A DNA stretch of 46,287 bases from assembly GCF_021375795.1 (NCBI RefSeq), contig NZ_JAEIOI010000008.1, positions 1 to 46,287 of the forward strand. The letters are read 5' to 3'. How positions within the stretch are numbered: the stretch's first letter is position 1; every line of letters starts with the position of its first letter. Source of the DNA: Pseudomonas anguilliseptica. Lineage in GTDB: Bacteria > Pseudomonadota > Gammaproteobacteria > Pseudomonadales > Pseudomonadaceae. This document shows positions 1-8,241 of this stretch, one piece after another. A program made the position numbers and the translations under genes. The notes under the pieces are model-generated. The model did no database searches. It was not told the DNA's origin and saw only the letters and a list, made by a program, of their open reading frames with translations.

Positions 1-1
1 C

Positions 2-1102
2 ATTGCGCACCCTGTAAACCTGATCAACCCAACTTATGCGGGTAGTTATACCCCGGTACAAAACACCACTTCATTTCTGTGTAAGTACAACTTTTCCTAT
101 CACCCCTACGGCAACCCACAACAGCCAATTGCCCAGGGCGGGCCGTCCTCCGGTGCTGTTGTCGTCGATACAATGCCGGCCTGTGCTGCTGGCACCGAAT
201 CCACATACACCTGGCCCCTCGGTCGGCGTGACTCGACTGCAGAGTTCAACATCGCGCCAGGTACAGAAATCTCCCCGCCTGCGTTTGCCTGCATTGATGG
301 CTGCAAAGCCCAGCATCAATCGGTTTCTTCCTGCTTCAACGAAAGCGAAACAGACGGCTCCATTACCTACTGCGACTACAACGCCAAGCTAACTGGCGAA
401 ACCTGCACCACATCCGAAAACCAGCCGCCCGAGGTTCCCCAGCCAACCGACCCCGGCGACGGTGGAACCGACCCAGGTGATGGCGGCACCGACCCGGGTG
501 ATGGTGGAACCGACCCAGGCGACGGCGGCACTGATCCGGGTGGTGGTGGCACCCCTGGCGATGGTGGCACCAACCCCGGCGACGGTGGCACGAATCCCGG
601 TAACGGCGGAACCAACCCCGGCAACGGTGGCACGAACCCAGGCAACGGCGGCACCAACCCCGGTGGCGGCGACAGCGACGGCAATAGCGCCTCCGGCATT
701 GAATGCAGCCAGCCCTTGGTCTGCTCTGGCGATGCCATTCAATGCGCCATTTTCGAGACGCAAAAGCGCGCCCGCTGCGATGCCCTGACCGCTGGTGACT
801 TCCCGTCACAAGAAGGCGACATCACCGGCTTTATCGACGGCAAAGGCGACAGCGCCAAGCTCGATGAGGGCGACGGTGAAATTGATGTGTCCGGCCTGTT
901 CAGCGGCCCGACTGATCCGCGTTTTCTGCCGGCAGCCTGCCCACCTGCCAAGACCTTCACCCTGCAAACCCAGGGTGGTCGCACCTTCGAATTTTCCTAT
1001 GAGCCGCTGTGCCAGTTCGCCATCGATCTTGGCTACCTGATCGTCATAGCCGCTTCGCTTTTCTACGCCATCTACGTTGGCCGCGCCTCGGGAGGTGAGT
1101 GA
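2..1102 (+). CDS. Pf-type filamentous phage adsorption protein (pIII/CoaA-like), 5' partial
   Basis: The reading frame is open from the first complete codon of the window (position 2), so the true start and signal peptide lie to the left. The visible part has a cysteine-containing N-terminal region, a low-complexity linker of eleven T(D/N)PG(D/N/G)GG-type units (446-673), a second cysteine-containing domain, and a C-terminal hydrophobic segment (around 1015-1075) followed by a short basic tail. Glycine-rich linkers between receptor-binding domains and a C-terminal membrane anchor are the known design of inovirus pIII proteins, which sit at the virion tip and bind pili. It is followed directly by a small membrane protein and a Zot-like gene, the order of CoaA-PA0725-Zot in Pf phages. 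The receptor cannot be told from sequence. Confidence 0.8.
   Translation: MAHPVNLINPTYAGSYTPVQNTTSFLCKYNFSYHPYGNPQQPIAQGGPSSGAVVVDTMPACAAGTESTYTWPLGRRDSTAEFNIAPGTEISPPAFACIDGCKAQHQSVSSCFNESETDGSITYCDYNAKLTGETCTTSENQPPEVPQPTDPGDGGTDPGDGGTDPGDGGTDPGDGGTDPGGGGTPGDGGTNPGDGGTNPGNGGTNPGNGGTNPGNGGTNPGGGDSDGNSASGIECSQPLVCSGDAIQCAIFETQKRARCDALTAGDFPSQEGDITGFIDGKGDSAKLDEGDGEIDVSGLFSGPTDPRFLPAACPPAKTFTLQTQGGRTFEFSYEPLCQFAIDLGYLIVIAASLFYAIYVGRASGGE
446..673 (+). repeat. Glycine-rich 21-nt tandem repeat in pIII linker
   Basis: Eleven units encode T-D/N-P-G-D/N/G-G-G; one unit lacks one codon. The first five units carry Asp at position 2 and most later ones Asn, so the array looks like two diverged blocks. 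Such linkers can change length by slippage. Confidence 0.9.
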
Positions 1103-1103
1103 T

Positions 1104-1433
1104 ATGCCTGCATTTCTATGGGTTGCCCAGTTCCTTTGGATGATCGCCGGCCCGCTGGTGATGACCGTACTTCGGGCCATCGGCTTTGGCTTCGTCACTT
1201 ACTTTGGCTTCAACGCGCTGATCAATGCTGCCCGCGATTACATGATCACGAATATGGGCAACTCGGGGATCGTCATTCAGCAGATCCTCGGGCTGGCCAA
1301 GATCGACATAGCGATAAACATCATGCTTTCCGCCGTGTTCACCCGCTTCATCATCGCGGGCATCAACAAGGCCCAGGATCGCAAACGAAATCAGGTCTGG
1401 CGCAAGCCGGGCGGCACCTCCATCGAAGCGTAG
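1104..1433 (+). CDS. Inovirus minor coat protein (pVI-like, DUF2523 type)
   Basis: A 109-residue, strongly hydrophobic protein. ATG at 1104 is chosen because GGAGGTGAG at 1091-1099 is well placed and the preceding gene stops at 1102. It has an N-terminal membrane segment, a glycine/alanine-rich middle and a basic C-terminus. Small DUF2523-type proteins between the pIII-like gene and the Zot gene are known in Pf phages (PA0725 position) and correspond to pVI, the second tip protein of the virion. Identification rests on size, hydrophobicity and position rather than on a diagnostic motif. Confidence 0.75.
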   Translation: MPAFLWVAQFLWMIAGPLVMTVLRAIGFGFVTYFGFNALINAARDYMITNMGNSGIVIQQILGLAKIDIAINIMLSAVFTRFIIAGINKAQDRKRNQVWRKPGGTSIEA

Positions 1434-1445
1434 GGAGGCGCTGCC

Positions 1446-2630
1446 ATGCTCTATATCCGCACCGGCAAACCCGGCCACGGCAAAACCCTCAACACCATCA
1501 AGGAAGTGGATCAGAAGGCCCACGCAGAAGGCCGCACCGTCTACTTCCACAACATCAACGGCCTGCAGCCTGAGCTTCTAAAGGCTTCTTGGTACAAGTT
1601 CGATGATCCCGAAAAGTGGTTCGAACTGCCCAACGACTCCATCATTGTCGTGGACGAGGCCCAAGGCTGGTTTGGTGGTCGTGATCCTCGGGCGCGTCCG
1701 CCTGAGCACATCACCCGCTTTGAAACCATGCGCCATAGCGGCCACGAAGTGCACCTGATCACCCAGGACCCGCGCTATCTGGATGTGCACCTACGCCGCC
1801 TGTGCAATGGTCATATTCACTACTGGCGCGTCTTCAAATCCCAGCAACTGCTGCGCTTTGAATCCGATGCGGTGATTGAAAAAGTCGAGGTCAAAAGCAG
1901 CTTCAAGGATGCCGAGAAAACCACGGTACGCCTCGATAAGAAGTTTTTCAGCGTCTACACCAGCAGCAATGCACAGCACCATTTTCAGACCAAGCTACCG
2001 ACCAAATTCATTCTGGCCGTGCTGGTCATCGCCGGTGCCGTCTTCATGGTCTACCGCGCCTACGAACGCTACGAAGCCGGCAAACAGACCGAACAGGCCA
2101 CACAAGCCCAAGCCGAAACCAGCAGCCCGAGCGGCGTAGTCGATCAAGTGAAAAGCTCGGTCGGCTCGCTCATAAATCCGGTCAACAACAAGCCCGGTAC
2201 AAAGGCACTCAGCCTGGACGAATACCTAGCCGCCCGTGTCCCTCGCATACCGGACGTGCCCAGCTCGGCACCCATCTACGACGAACTGACCAAGCCACAA
2301 AGCTACCCGCGGCTGTCCTGCGTCATGAGCTCCGATGAGGGCTATATCGACCGCAACGCCAAGCGCTACCGGGTCGTCAGAACGCAGGAAAAAGCCTTTA
2401 TCTGCGAGTGCTTCACCCAGCAAGGCAGCTGGCACAAAACCTCGTTCTCCTACTGCAAGAACACCGTAGAGCGCGGCGCATTCGATCCGGCCCGCCCTGA
2501 CCCTGGTGCGCGCCCCGATCTGCAGCAGGCCAACAACCCACCCCAGCAGCAGCCGCAACAACCCCAGCAAGCCCCTCAGAACGTCATCGTGAGGCAAATC
2601 CCCTATGAGAAAGGCCGCTTCCTATGGTGA
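1446..2630 (+). CDS. Zot-like phage assembly ATPase (pI family)
   Basis: The protein has 394 residues. A Walker A motif GKPGHGKT lies at residues 6-13 and a Walker B-like IIVVDEAQ near residue 63, followed by a P-loop NTPase core (about 1-175), one membrane segment (about 186-204) and a Pro/Gln-rich periplasmic tail. This is the layout of inovirus pI/Zot proteins, inner-membrane motors that drive assembly and extrusion of filamentous virions. The start follows an AGGGAGG ribosome site 12 nt after the preceding stop codon. The toxin name comes from the Vibrio CTX homologue; toxicity should not be assumed. The gene appears intact. Confidence 0.9.
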   Translation: MLYIRTGKPGHGKTLNTIKEVDQKAHAEGRTVYFHNINGLQPELLKASWYKFDDPEKWFELPNDSIIVVDEAQGWFGGRDPRARPPEHITRFETMRHSGHEVHLITQDPRYLDVHLRRLCNGHIHYWRVFKSQQLLRFESDAVIEKVEVKSSFKDAEKTTVRLDKKFFSVYTSSNAQHHFQTKLPTKFILAVLVIAGAVFMVYRAYERYEAGKQTEQATQAQAETSSPSGVVDQVKSSVGSLINPVNNKPGTKALSLDEYLAARVPRIPDVPSSAPIYDELTKPQSYPRLSCVMSSDEGYIDRNAKRYRVVRTQEKAFICECFTQQGSWHKTSFSYCKNTVERGAFDPARPDPGARPDLQQANNPPQQQPQQPQQAPQNVIVRQIPYEKGRFLW

Positions 2631-2779
2631 TCACTCAGCGCCTTCGCTCGGCGCATTTGAGCGCATGCGCGAGGTACGAGCGCTGCGCCAAATGCGCGCG
2701 CTGACGTCCCTGTAACACGTCAGATAAACAGCTTTAAACCGACATTGAAGTCTAACAATCTCTAAAAGGTGTTTTTTAC
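2631..2779 (+). other. Hairpin-rich intergenic region, candidate phage origin or packaging signal
   Basis: The 149-nt gap between the assembly and replication genes contains two inverted repeats: GCGCC/GGCGC around 2638-2655, and GCGCATTT (2651-2658) against AAATGCGC (2690-2697) with an inner AGCGC/GCGCT pair. The arms of the two overlap, so they are alternatives. There is no T-run, so these are not ordinary terminators. Inoviruses keep replication origins and packaging hairpins in such regions; assignment here is inference. Confidence 0.45.
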
Positions 2780-4042
2780 ATGGGTAAGACCGTTGATTTC
2801 CTCCGGGTAGAAGACTTTCCGACCATCTTTGTTGATCCGCAAACCGGTCAAATCACTGACCTTTCCAAGGTTCGTTTGCTTCGCTGTGGCGTCGATACCG
2901 TGCGCCAGTTGTACCGGGGCTTGATCCGCCCGGAAATCATGGCGCTATTTGAGAAGCCGGGAACCCTGGTCAACTTCGCCGGGCAGCGTTGGCACTCTGG
3001 ACGTGTTGGCCGTGACTCCGGCTACCAGTACAAGCTGCAGAATGCTGACCTCGGAATCATCCTGCTGGTGAAGAATTTCAACTCCAAGCTGGACAACATC
3101 GGCCCACACCTGAAAATCGAAGTGTCACCCCATGCAATCGACAGCCTGTCGCCTGAGCGCCTGCAGGCCCGGTTAGATTTCTACGCTTCCCAGCTTCTGA
3201 CCCACGTTGAAATTAACCAGTGTGCCGTGCACCTCGCTCTGGATCTGCAGGGCTGGACGCCACCGGCTGATCTGGTAGCGCGCATGCACTGTAAAGCACG
3301 CATGCAGCGAGACATTAGCGGCATCAACGAAATTAACTGGGCCACTAAATCCAGCACCTACGGGCGCGGGGAAACGTCGATGTTTGGCTCTGCCAGTGGC
3401 GTTCAACTCTGCATCTACAACAAGACCGAGCAAGCCCGAGCCACTGACAAACTCGACTATTGGGAAAGCGTTTGGAAGCGTCGCGACAGCTTCGACGATC
3501 AAGACCCCGACAACTACAACCCAGCCCAGGACGTTTGGCGGGTAGAGCTGCGCTATCACCACTCAGTTATCCAGCAGTTCGCGAGCGGCTCCCTGGACGT
3601 CCGCACCGGCCAACCAATCGACACACGCTCATTTGAAGCCTTTGCCGGTCATCTGGATGGCCTGTGGCGCTATGGCCTGCGCCAATTCAAATTCCTGCAC
3701 CGCCCCGGCTGCTACGCGCCTGTATGGACATTGATTCGTGATGACGTGCGCGTAGACCTTCCGGTCGATTCCCTGCTTGATGACACTGAATACAAGCGCT
3801 ACTACAAGACCTCTAAGGGGTTCTCTGGCAAGAACGTGGAACTCTTCCTGGGAAACTTCGTAAGCCTGCTGGCACGGGAGCGAGTGGGCGCTAGACGAGC
3901 ATTTCACACCCTCAAGGATTGGGACTGCTGGCCCGTAATTCGCGACCACTATGCCGCCAAGGGCATGGATGAAGACGCCTTGTATAAGCACATCAAAGGC
4001 ATTCTTGAAGAACGCCATGTTAGGTGGGGACGTGCTGTATGA
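2780..4042 (+). CDS. Filamentous phage replication initiation protein (II/X-type)
   Basis: A 420-residue soluble protein directly after the hairpin region and before the integrase, the position of PA0727 in Pf prophages. It contains a conserved-looking VHLALDLQGW segment near residue 155 and WRVELRYHHS near residue 254, which resemble phage replication (CRI/gpII-like) proteins. These nick the plus strand at the origin and start rolling-circle replication. I did not place the catalytic tyrosine with certainty. The stop codon overlaps the integrase start (ATGA at 4039-4042), suggesting coupled translation. The frame is intact. Confidence 0.75.
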   Translation: MGKTVDFLRVEDFPTIFVDPQTGQITDLSKVRLLRCGVDTVRQLYRGLIRPEIMALFEKPGTLVNFAGQRWHSGRVGRDSGYQYKLQNADLGIILLVKNFNSKLDNIGPHLKIEVSPHAIDSLSPERLQARLDFYASQLLTHVEINQCAVHLALDLQGWTPPADLVARMHCKARMQRDISGINEINWATKSSTYGRGETSMFGSASGVQLCIYNKTEQARATDKLDYWESVWKRRDSFDDQDPDNYNPAQDVWRVELRYHHSVIQQFASGSLDVRTGQPIDTRSFEAFAGHLDGLWRYGLRQFKFLHRPGCYAPVWTLIRDDVRVDLPVDSLLDDTEYKRYYKTSKGFSGKNVELFLGNFVSLLARERVGARRAFHTLKDWDCWPVIRDHYAAKGMDEDALYKHIKGILEERHVRWGRAV

Positions 4043-5046
4043 CCGCCACCAGACAACCTGACGGCAAGTGGTCGGTAGACTTCTACGTCAACGGACGCGG
4101 TAGCCAGCGTGTGAGGCGTTCAGGCTTCCCCAGCAAGGCCCATGCAATGCGCTTTGAGCGCGACTACCTGTCCAAGCCTGATCACACCGTAGCGCGGCTT
4201 TCAGACCTCGTTGACCTCTGGTTTCAAGTCCACGGGGTGAACTTGAAGAACGGCCAGCGCCGGTACATCGCCTTAAAACAGATCGTCGCCCGGCTCGGCA
4301 ACCCGCTTTCAGCGGATCTTACGCCCGCTGTTTGGTCGCGCTACCGTGTCGAACGCCTCAAAACCTCTGCACGCTCAACCGTGAATATTGAGCATGTCTA
4401 CGTGTCGTCCGTATTTGCTGAGCTGACCCGTCAAGGGCATTTCCATGGCCCCAACCCTCTAGGCTCAATCAGGCTTTTCAAGGTCGACCAAAAGACCCTC
4501 GCCTTCCTCACGTTTGATCAGATCCAGCTGCTTTTGTCTGAGCTACGCAAGTGCGCCAATCCCTACGTCACGATCATCGTTAAACTTGCGTTATCAACTG
4601 GTGCACGCTGGTCAGAGGTTCAAAACCTAAGGCGCTCCCAGGTGCTACCTGATCGCATTGTTTTCACTGGCACTAAAAACGGACGCAACAGAACCGTTCC
4701 GGTAGATCCTGCATTGATAGAAGAGGCGCTATCCATTGCCTTACCAACCGAACGTTTATTCGGGAACGCTCGCGGCTCATTCGAGGTTGCTTATGCCCGT
4801 TGTGGGTTCTCAACTCCGGGTCAGTTAACCCATATACTGCGCCACACTTTTGCATCGCACTTTGTTATGGCTGGCGGTGATCTGCGAACTTTGCGCGATA
4901 TTCTTGGCCATGCGGACATACAAACAACGATGCGATACGCGCACTTAGCGCCTGAACATCTACATAAGGCTCTACAACTCAATCCACTAGCGTTGTGGTC
5001 AGGCTGTAGACAAACCGTAGTCAATTCAGACAGCGAAAACACCTAA
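4039..5046 (+). CDS. Tyrosine recombinase / prophage integrase
   Basis: The protein has 335 residues counted from ATG 4039, which overlaps the replication gene stop; an in-frame upstream start at 4024 is less likely because it would lie inside that gene. The C-terminal half carries the family signatures: STGARWSEV with the first catalytic arginine, HILRHTFASHF (His-x-x-Arg box), and LGHADIQTTMRYAH with the final histidine region and nucleophilic tyrosine. It matches PA0728-type integrases at the right end of Pf prophages, so the right attachment site should lie in 5047-5150. No obvious tRNA or duplicated core is visible there. Confidence 0.9.
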   Translation: MTATRQPDGKWSVDFYVNGRGSQRVRRSGFPSKAHAMRFERDYLSKPDHTVARLSDLVDLWFQVHGVNLKNGQRRYIALKQIVARLGNPLSADLTPAVWSRYRVERLKTSARSTVNIEHVYVSSVFAELTRQGHFHGPNPLGSIRLFKVDQKTLAFLTFDQIQLLLSELRKCANPYVTIIVKLALSTGARWSEVQNLRRSQVLPDRIVFTGTKNGRNRTVPVDPALIEEALSIALPTERLFGNARGSFEVAYARCGFSTPGQLTHILRHTFASHFVMAGGDLRTLRDILGHADIQTTMRYAHLAPEHLHKALQLNPLALWSGCRQTVVNSDSENT

Positions 5047-5194
5047 GTCATTGATTTTAAAGGAACTTAAAAGACGCCTGTGACTTGGGCGTATAATCGC
5101 CGGTCTATAGCTGGCCCTGCAGTCGCGCTACAGCCTTGGCTGAACCCGCGTGCCCAGCAGTGAGTACATCAACAGCCAACCACCACAAGAGAGC

Positions 5195-6361
5195 ATGATG
5201 GGCGAATTCGATGCCATCCGACCTTACGCCGACGCCGAAGTCCCTGCCGTTCTGGCGCGACTGCTGGCGGACGATGCGTTTCTCGACATCCTCACCCAGT
5301 TTCGCTTCCCGCGCCTGGCGGCACCCTTGGGTTGGCTGCTTAAACCACTTATAGCCTATCGCCTGCGTCTTGAGTTCCGTGATGTGGCGTCGGTGGCGCA
5401 ATTGCAGACGCGTATCGAGAGTTATGTCGACCGCACCATCGAGCGGGCTACGGATGGGGTGACCTACTCCGGCATCGAACACCTGCAAGCAGGCCAGGCC
5501 TACCTGTTCCTCGCCAACCACCGCGACATCGTCATGGACCCGGCCTTCGTCAACTACGCGGTGTACCACGCTGGCCTGCCAACGCCGCGCATCGCCATCG
5601 GCGACAACCTGCTGCAGAAGCCTTTCGTCAGCGACCTGATGCGCCTGAACAAGAGCTTTATCGTGCACCGCTCGATCAGCGGCCGGCGCGAAAAGCTGAC
5701 GGCTTACCAACTGCTGTCGGCCTATATCAATCATTCGATCCGCAAGGATGGCGAATCAATCTGGATCGCTCAGGCCGAAGGCCGTGCCAAGGACGGTGAT
5801 GACCGCACCGATTCAGCGATCCTCAAGATGTTCCACATGAGCCGCAAGGACGAAGCCTTCGCCGATGTGATCAACGCGCTGCGCCTGACGCCGGTGTCGA
5901 TCAGCTACGAATACGACCCCTGTGATCAGGCCAAGGCCCGTGAGTTGTTTATCCGCGCCAGCAACGGCAGCTACACCAAAGCCGCTGGCGAAGACGACCA
6001 GAGCATCGCACTCGGTATTACCGGCTACAAAGGCCGTGTGCATGTGCACTTCGCCGCGCCGGTCAGTCAGGGTCTGGACGACAGCAAACTGCTGGCTGCC
6101 GAAATGGATCGGCAGATTCTCAGCGGTTATCGGTTATTCCCCGTGCACTACCTGGCCTATGCCATGTGGGCCGAACGCGATCCCGCCCTGGCTGTACCGA
6201 GTGCCGCCGAGCTGTTCCCTGCCGAGGAATTGCGTGCTGCTCAAGCCGAGTGGCAGCGCCGCCTGGACAACTGCCCAAGCGAGCAACAGCCCTACCTGAT
6301 CCTGCAATACGCCAACCCGGTGCGTAATCAGTATCGGATCAAGGCAGGCCTGCCGCTCTGA
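5195..6361 (+). CDS. Putative lysophospholipid (PlsC-like) acyltransferase
   Basis: The protein has 388 residues. ATG 5195 is preferred over the in-frame GTG 5150 because AAGAGAG lies just upstream and the family-like region starts there. The motif NHRDIVMDP near residue 107 resembles acyltransferase block I, though the His-Asp spacing is one residue longer than the usual HX4D. FIVHRSISGRR and an AEGRAKDG segment correspond to later glycerolipid-acyltransferase blocks. The inferred role is acyl transfer to a lysophospholipid at the inner membrane. It is the first host gene after the prophage, with a TATAAT at 5092-5097 and a strong terminator behind it. Confidence 0.7.
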   Translation: MMGEFDAIRPYADAEVPAVLARLLADDAFLDILTQFRFPRLAAPLGWLLKPLIAYRLRLEFRDVASVAQLQTRIESYVDRTIERATDGVTYSGIEHLQAGQAYLFLANHRDIVMDPAFVNYAVYHAGLPTPRIAIGDNLLQKPFVSDLMRLNKSFIVHRSISGRREKLTAYQLLSAYINHSIRKDGESIWIAQAEGRAKDGDDRTDSAILKMFHMSRKDEAFADVINALRLTPVSISYEYDPCDQAKARELFIRASNGSYTKAAGEDDQSIALGITGYKGRVHVHFAAPVSQGLDDSKLLAAEMDRQILSGYRLFPVHYLAYAMWAERDPALAVPSAAELFPAEELRAAQAEWQRRLDNCPSEQQPYLILQYANPVRNQYRIKAGLPL

Positions 6362-6377
6362 GCTGACTACCCTGCAT

Positions 6378-6409
6378 AAAAAACGGCAGCCATTGGCTGC
6401 CGTTTTTTA
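6378..6409 (+). terminator. Bidirectional rho-independent terminator
   Basis: ACGGCAGCCA pairs with TGGCTGCCGT and is flanked by A6 and T6 runs. It lies between the convergent acyltransferase and small membrane protein genes. Confidence 0.9.
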
Positions 6410-6424
6410 TGACCTGCAGTGCAC

Positions 6425-6712
6425 TTACAAGCGGGTACTGACCCAGGACAGGCACAACGCCGCCACCAGACAAACCGCTGCAAAGCGATAGAAGAAGCGG
6501 TTCAGCCGCTCTGTAGGCTCATCCAGGGCATAGGCCTGCTGCGTCATTTCATTTAGTTGATTGCCAGCCAGCAGACGCGCCACCGCACGTTGCTCACGCA
6601 GGCGCGTGGCCAACAGCAACCAACTCCCTGCCAGGGCGACAAACAGCGCCAAACCGTTCAGCCACAAGCCGGGCTGCGCCTCAATCAGCCACCAGAGTGT
6701 TTGCACAGACAT
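6425..6712 (-). CDS. Small two-helix membrane protein, unknown function
   Basis: A 95-residue protein. The start at 6712 (MSVQTL) is chosen because TTGAGG precedes it; the open frame continues to 6778 but its extra N-terminal part is cysteine-rich and lacks a ribosome site. There is a hydrophobic helix at about residues 17-36, a charged middle (RLREQR...), and a second helix at about 75-91. I do not recognise a family. It shares the terminator at 6378-6409 with the convergent acyltransferase gene. Confidence 0.6.
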   Translation of the reverse strand: MSVQTLWWLIEAQPGLWLNGLALFVALAGSWLLLATRLREQRAVARLLAGNQLNEMTQQAYALDEPTERLNRFFYRFAAVCLVAALCLSWVSTRL

Positions 6713-6970
6713 TCTCGACCTCAAGGTTCTTTGAGGGCATGCCAGCTGCGCCGCACACCCCGCACTACGCCCGCACAAGCGGCGGGCAGCCAGATACGGC
6801 GGCGGAGTCTACAGAAGGATGCAGCGCTCGCGGATCGATTCCGACGAAGCGCAGTCGCTATGACCACACGGTCTAAACACTGTCATCTGCATGCTCTATG
6901 GTCTAACACGAGCCTCCGCACTGCATACGCAAACCGGGGCCAGATCCGATCAATCATGGAGGAAAACCAC

Positions 6971-7177
6971 ATGCTGCATGCCCATCCGCAAGACCGCGAT
7001 TACCTGATCGATTCACTGGACGATGTAGACGCTGTAATCGATGGCCTGTCGTTCAACGTGCAGGACGACCACTGGCTGGTGTACTGCGCCATGGGCGGCC
7101 ATGAGCATTACGCTCTACCCGATGTCGATACGCGCACCGGCATGAGCCTGCCGGAGTTCTACAGCGAAGCGGCCTGA
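6971..7177 (+). CDS. Small acidic hypothetical protein
   Basis: A 68-residue, Asp-rich protein. ATG 6971 is chosen because GGAGG at 6958-6962 is 8 nt upstream; the frame runs open further upstream but that part (from 6557) is the shadow of the opposite-strand gene. No membrane segment or signal is seen. A clear terminator follows at 7205-7232, supporting a real short transcript. Function is unknown. Confidence 0.65.
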   Translation: MLHAHPQDRDYLIDSLDDVDAVIDGLSFNVQDDHWLVYCAMGGHEHYALPDVDTRTGMSLPEFYSEAA

Positions 7178-7204
7178 AACCAGGAACGGCACAACCCAGA
7201 TACG

Positions 7205-7232
7205 AAAAAGCCCGGAACAGCCCGGGCTTTTT
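7205..7232 (+). terminator. Bidirectional rho-independent terminator
   Basis: AAAAAGCCCGG pairs with CCGGGCTTTTT around a short loop, between the convergent genes ending at 7177 and 7251. Confidence 0.9.
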
Positions 7233-7250
7233 CATGAACGCAAATCGACC

Positions 7251-7835
7251 TTACTGGGCGAGCATCTGGCCGATGGTCGGGTCCTTGAAGGCGCGGGTCA
7301 GGGCATCGCTCAACACATCGCTGACCAGTTTGGTGTTGGTTGCCTGGTTCGGTGCCATGCCAAAACGCTGATTCAGCGACGCGCCATAACGACCGCTGTA
7401 ACGGCGGCTGCTGTTCTGCACATCAACCCGGAAGGTCGCGGTCATGTCAGCCTCGGTCACGTACAGACCTTCTTTCGGTGACTGATATTTCAGATCAGCC
7501 AGGGTCAAGGTCAGCTGCGGTGCGTTGTAGGCGTTGGCACTTGGGGTGAAGCCAAGCAGGCGAACAGCAGCTTCTGCCTGCGCCTGTAGCTTGGGCAGGA
7601 TGTCCTGGCCGGTCACGCTGATGGCGCTGGTTTCCGGGTACAGGCCGCCACGGGTGCCCAGCACCGGGGACGGACGCCCATCTGCCACGCGCACCACCAC
7701 AGGCTGACCCTGGCCAACCGCCGTCAACGGACTATTGAGTTTGGGTTGCGGGCTGAGTTGTTGCGGGCTGTGGGCGCAACCCACCAGAGTAAGGCTGGCA
7801 ACAGCCACCAGACCAAACAGCAGACGATGCAGCAT
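7251..7835 (-). CDS. yajG: YajG-family outer-membrane lipoprotein
   Basis: The protein has 194 residues. ATG at 7835 is preferred over a TTG at 7841 because GGAGA lies at normal spacing. The signal peptide ends in the lipobox LVGC with acylated Cys20, followed by a Ser, which suggests outer-membrane sorting. The body (VVRVADGRPSPVLGTRGGLYP and the later segments) resembles YajG lipoproteins, found near ampG in enterics and otherwise of unclear function. It is a single gene with its own terminator. Confidence 0.8.
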   Translation of the reverse strand: MLHRLLFGLVAVASLTLVGCAHSPQQLSPQPKLNSPLTAVGQGQPVVVRVADGRPSPVLGTRGGLYPETSAISVTGQDILPKLQAQAEAAVRLLGFTPSANAYNAPQLTLTLADLKYQSPKEGLYVTEADMTATFRVDVQNSSRRYSGRYGASLNQRFGMAPNQATNTKLVSDVLSDALTRAFKDPTIGQMLAQ

Positions 7836-8007
7836 GCTCAACTCTCCATACAGTAAGGGGCAGAAGTGACGCGCAGTATAACCAGCGCGCCAGGTGCCTG
7901 ACAGTCATGCGTACTAGGACGCATAACCTGCTAACAGGTTCCCGTAACGCCCCTGTCATGCAGTTCGGGCATAAGACTTTAGTCTTCCTCGCTGCTGGAT
8001 CACTGCC

Positions 8008-8241
8008 ATGTTTTCGCTACGCAACCTGCTTGCTCCACGCCGTCCGATGCGCTCGTTTGCCCTGCTCGACGCTCAAGGCATCTGCCGCGCCCTGCGCCAG
8101 TCAGCCCAGACACCACAAGGCTTTGGCTGGATCGAAGTGCAACCCAGCTGCCTGAGCTGGCTCAATCGACCGCTGCCTGCCGGGGCGCGAGTCGCCCAGG
8201 TCACGCCCTGCCTGCACCTGCAACAAACGCTGGCGGCCTGA
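8008..8241 (+). CDS. Small hypothetical protein
   Basis: A possible 77-residue protein starting MFSLRNLLAP. It is basic at the N-terminus with no clear signal or membrane segment; two or three cysteines are scattered. The ribosome site is weak (CTGGA 12 nt upstream). Codon usage looks like neighbouring genes and no competing frame exists, so I keep it with moderate confidence. Function is unknown. Confidence 0.5.
   Translation: MFSLRNLLAPRRPMRSFALLDAQGICRALRQSAQTPQGFGWIEVQPSCLSWLNRPLPAGARVAQVTPCLHLQQTLAA

Noticed and set aside
446..673. Repeat array as a possible CRISPR
   Set aside because: Units are contiguous 21-nt in-frame codon repeats with no spacers, inside a phage coat gene.
1446..2630. 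Zot-like gene as an enterotoxin
   Set aside because: Gene order and domain layout are those of inovirus pI assembly proteins; the toxin name is inherited from Vibrio.
1..5046. Prophage as an insertion into ssrA
   Set aside because: The tmRNA is intact and 40 kb away, with no copy of its 3' end near 5047.
6557..6970. Upstream extension of the small acidic protein
   Set aside because: This part is antisense to the small membrane protein gene; the ribosome site at 6958 supports the short form.
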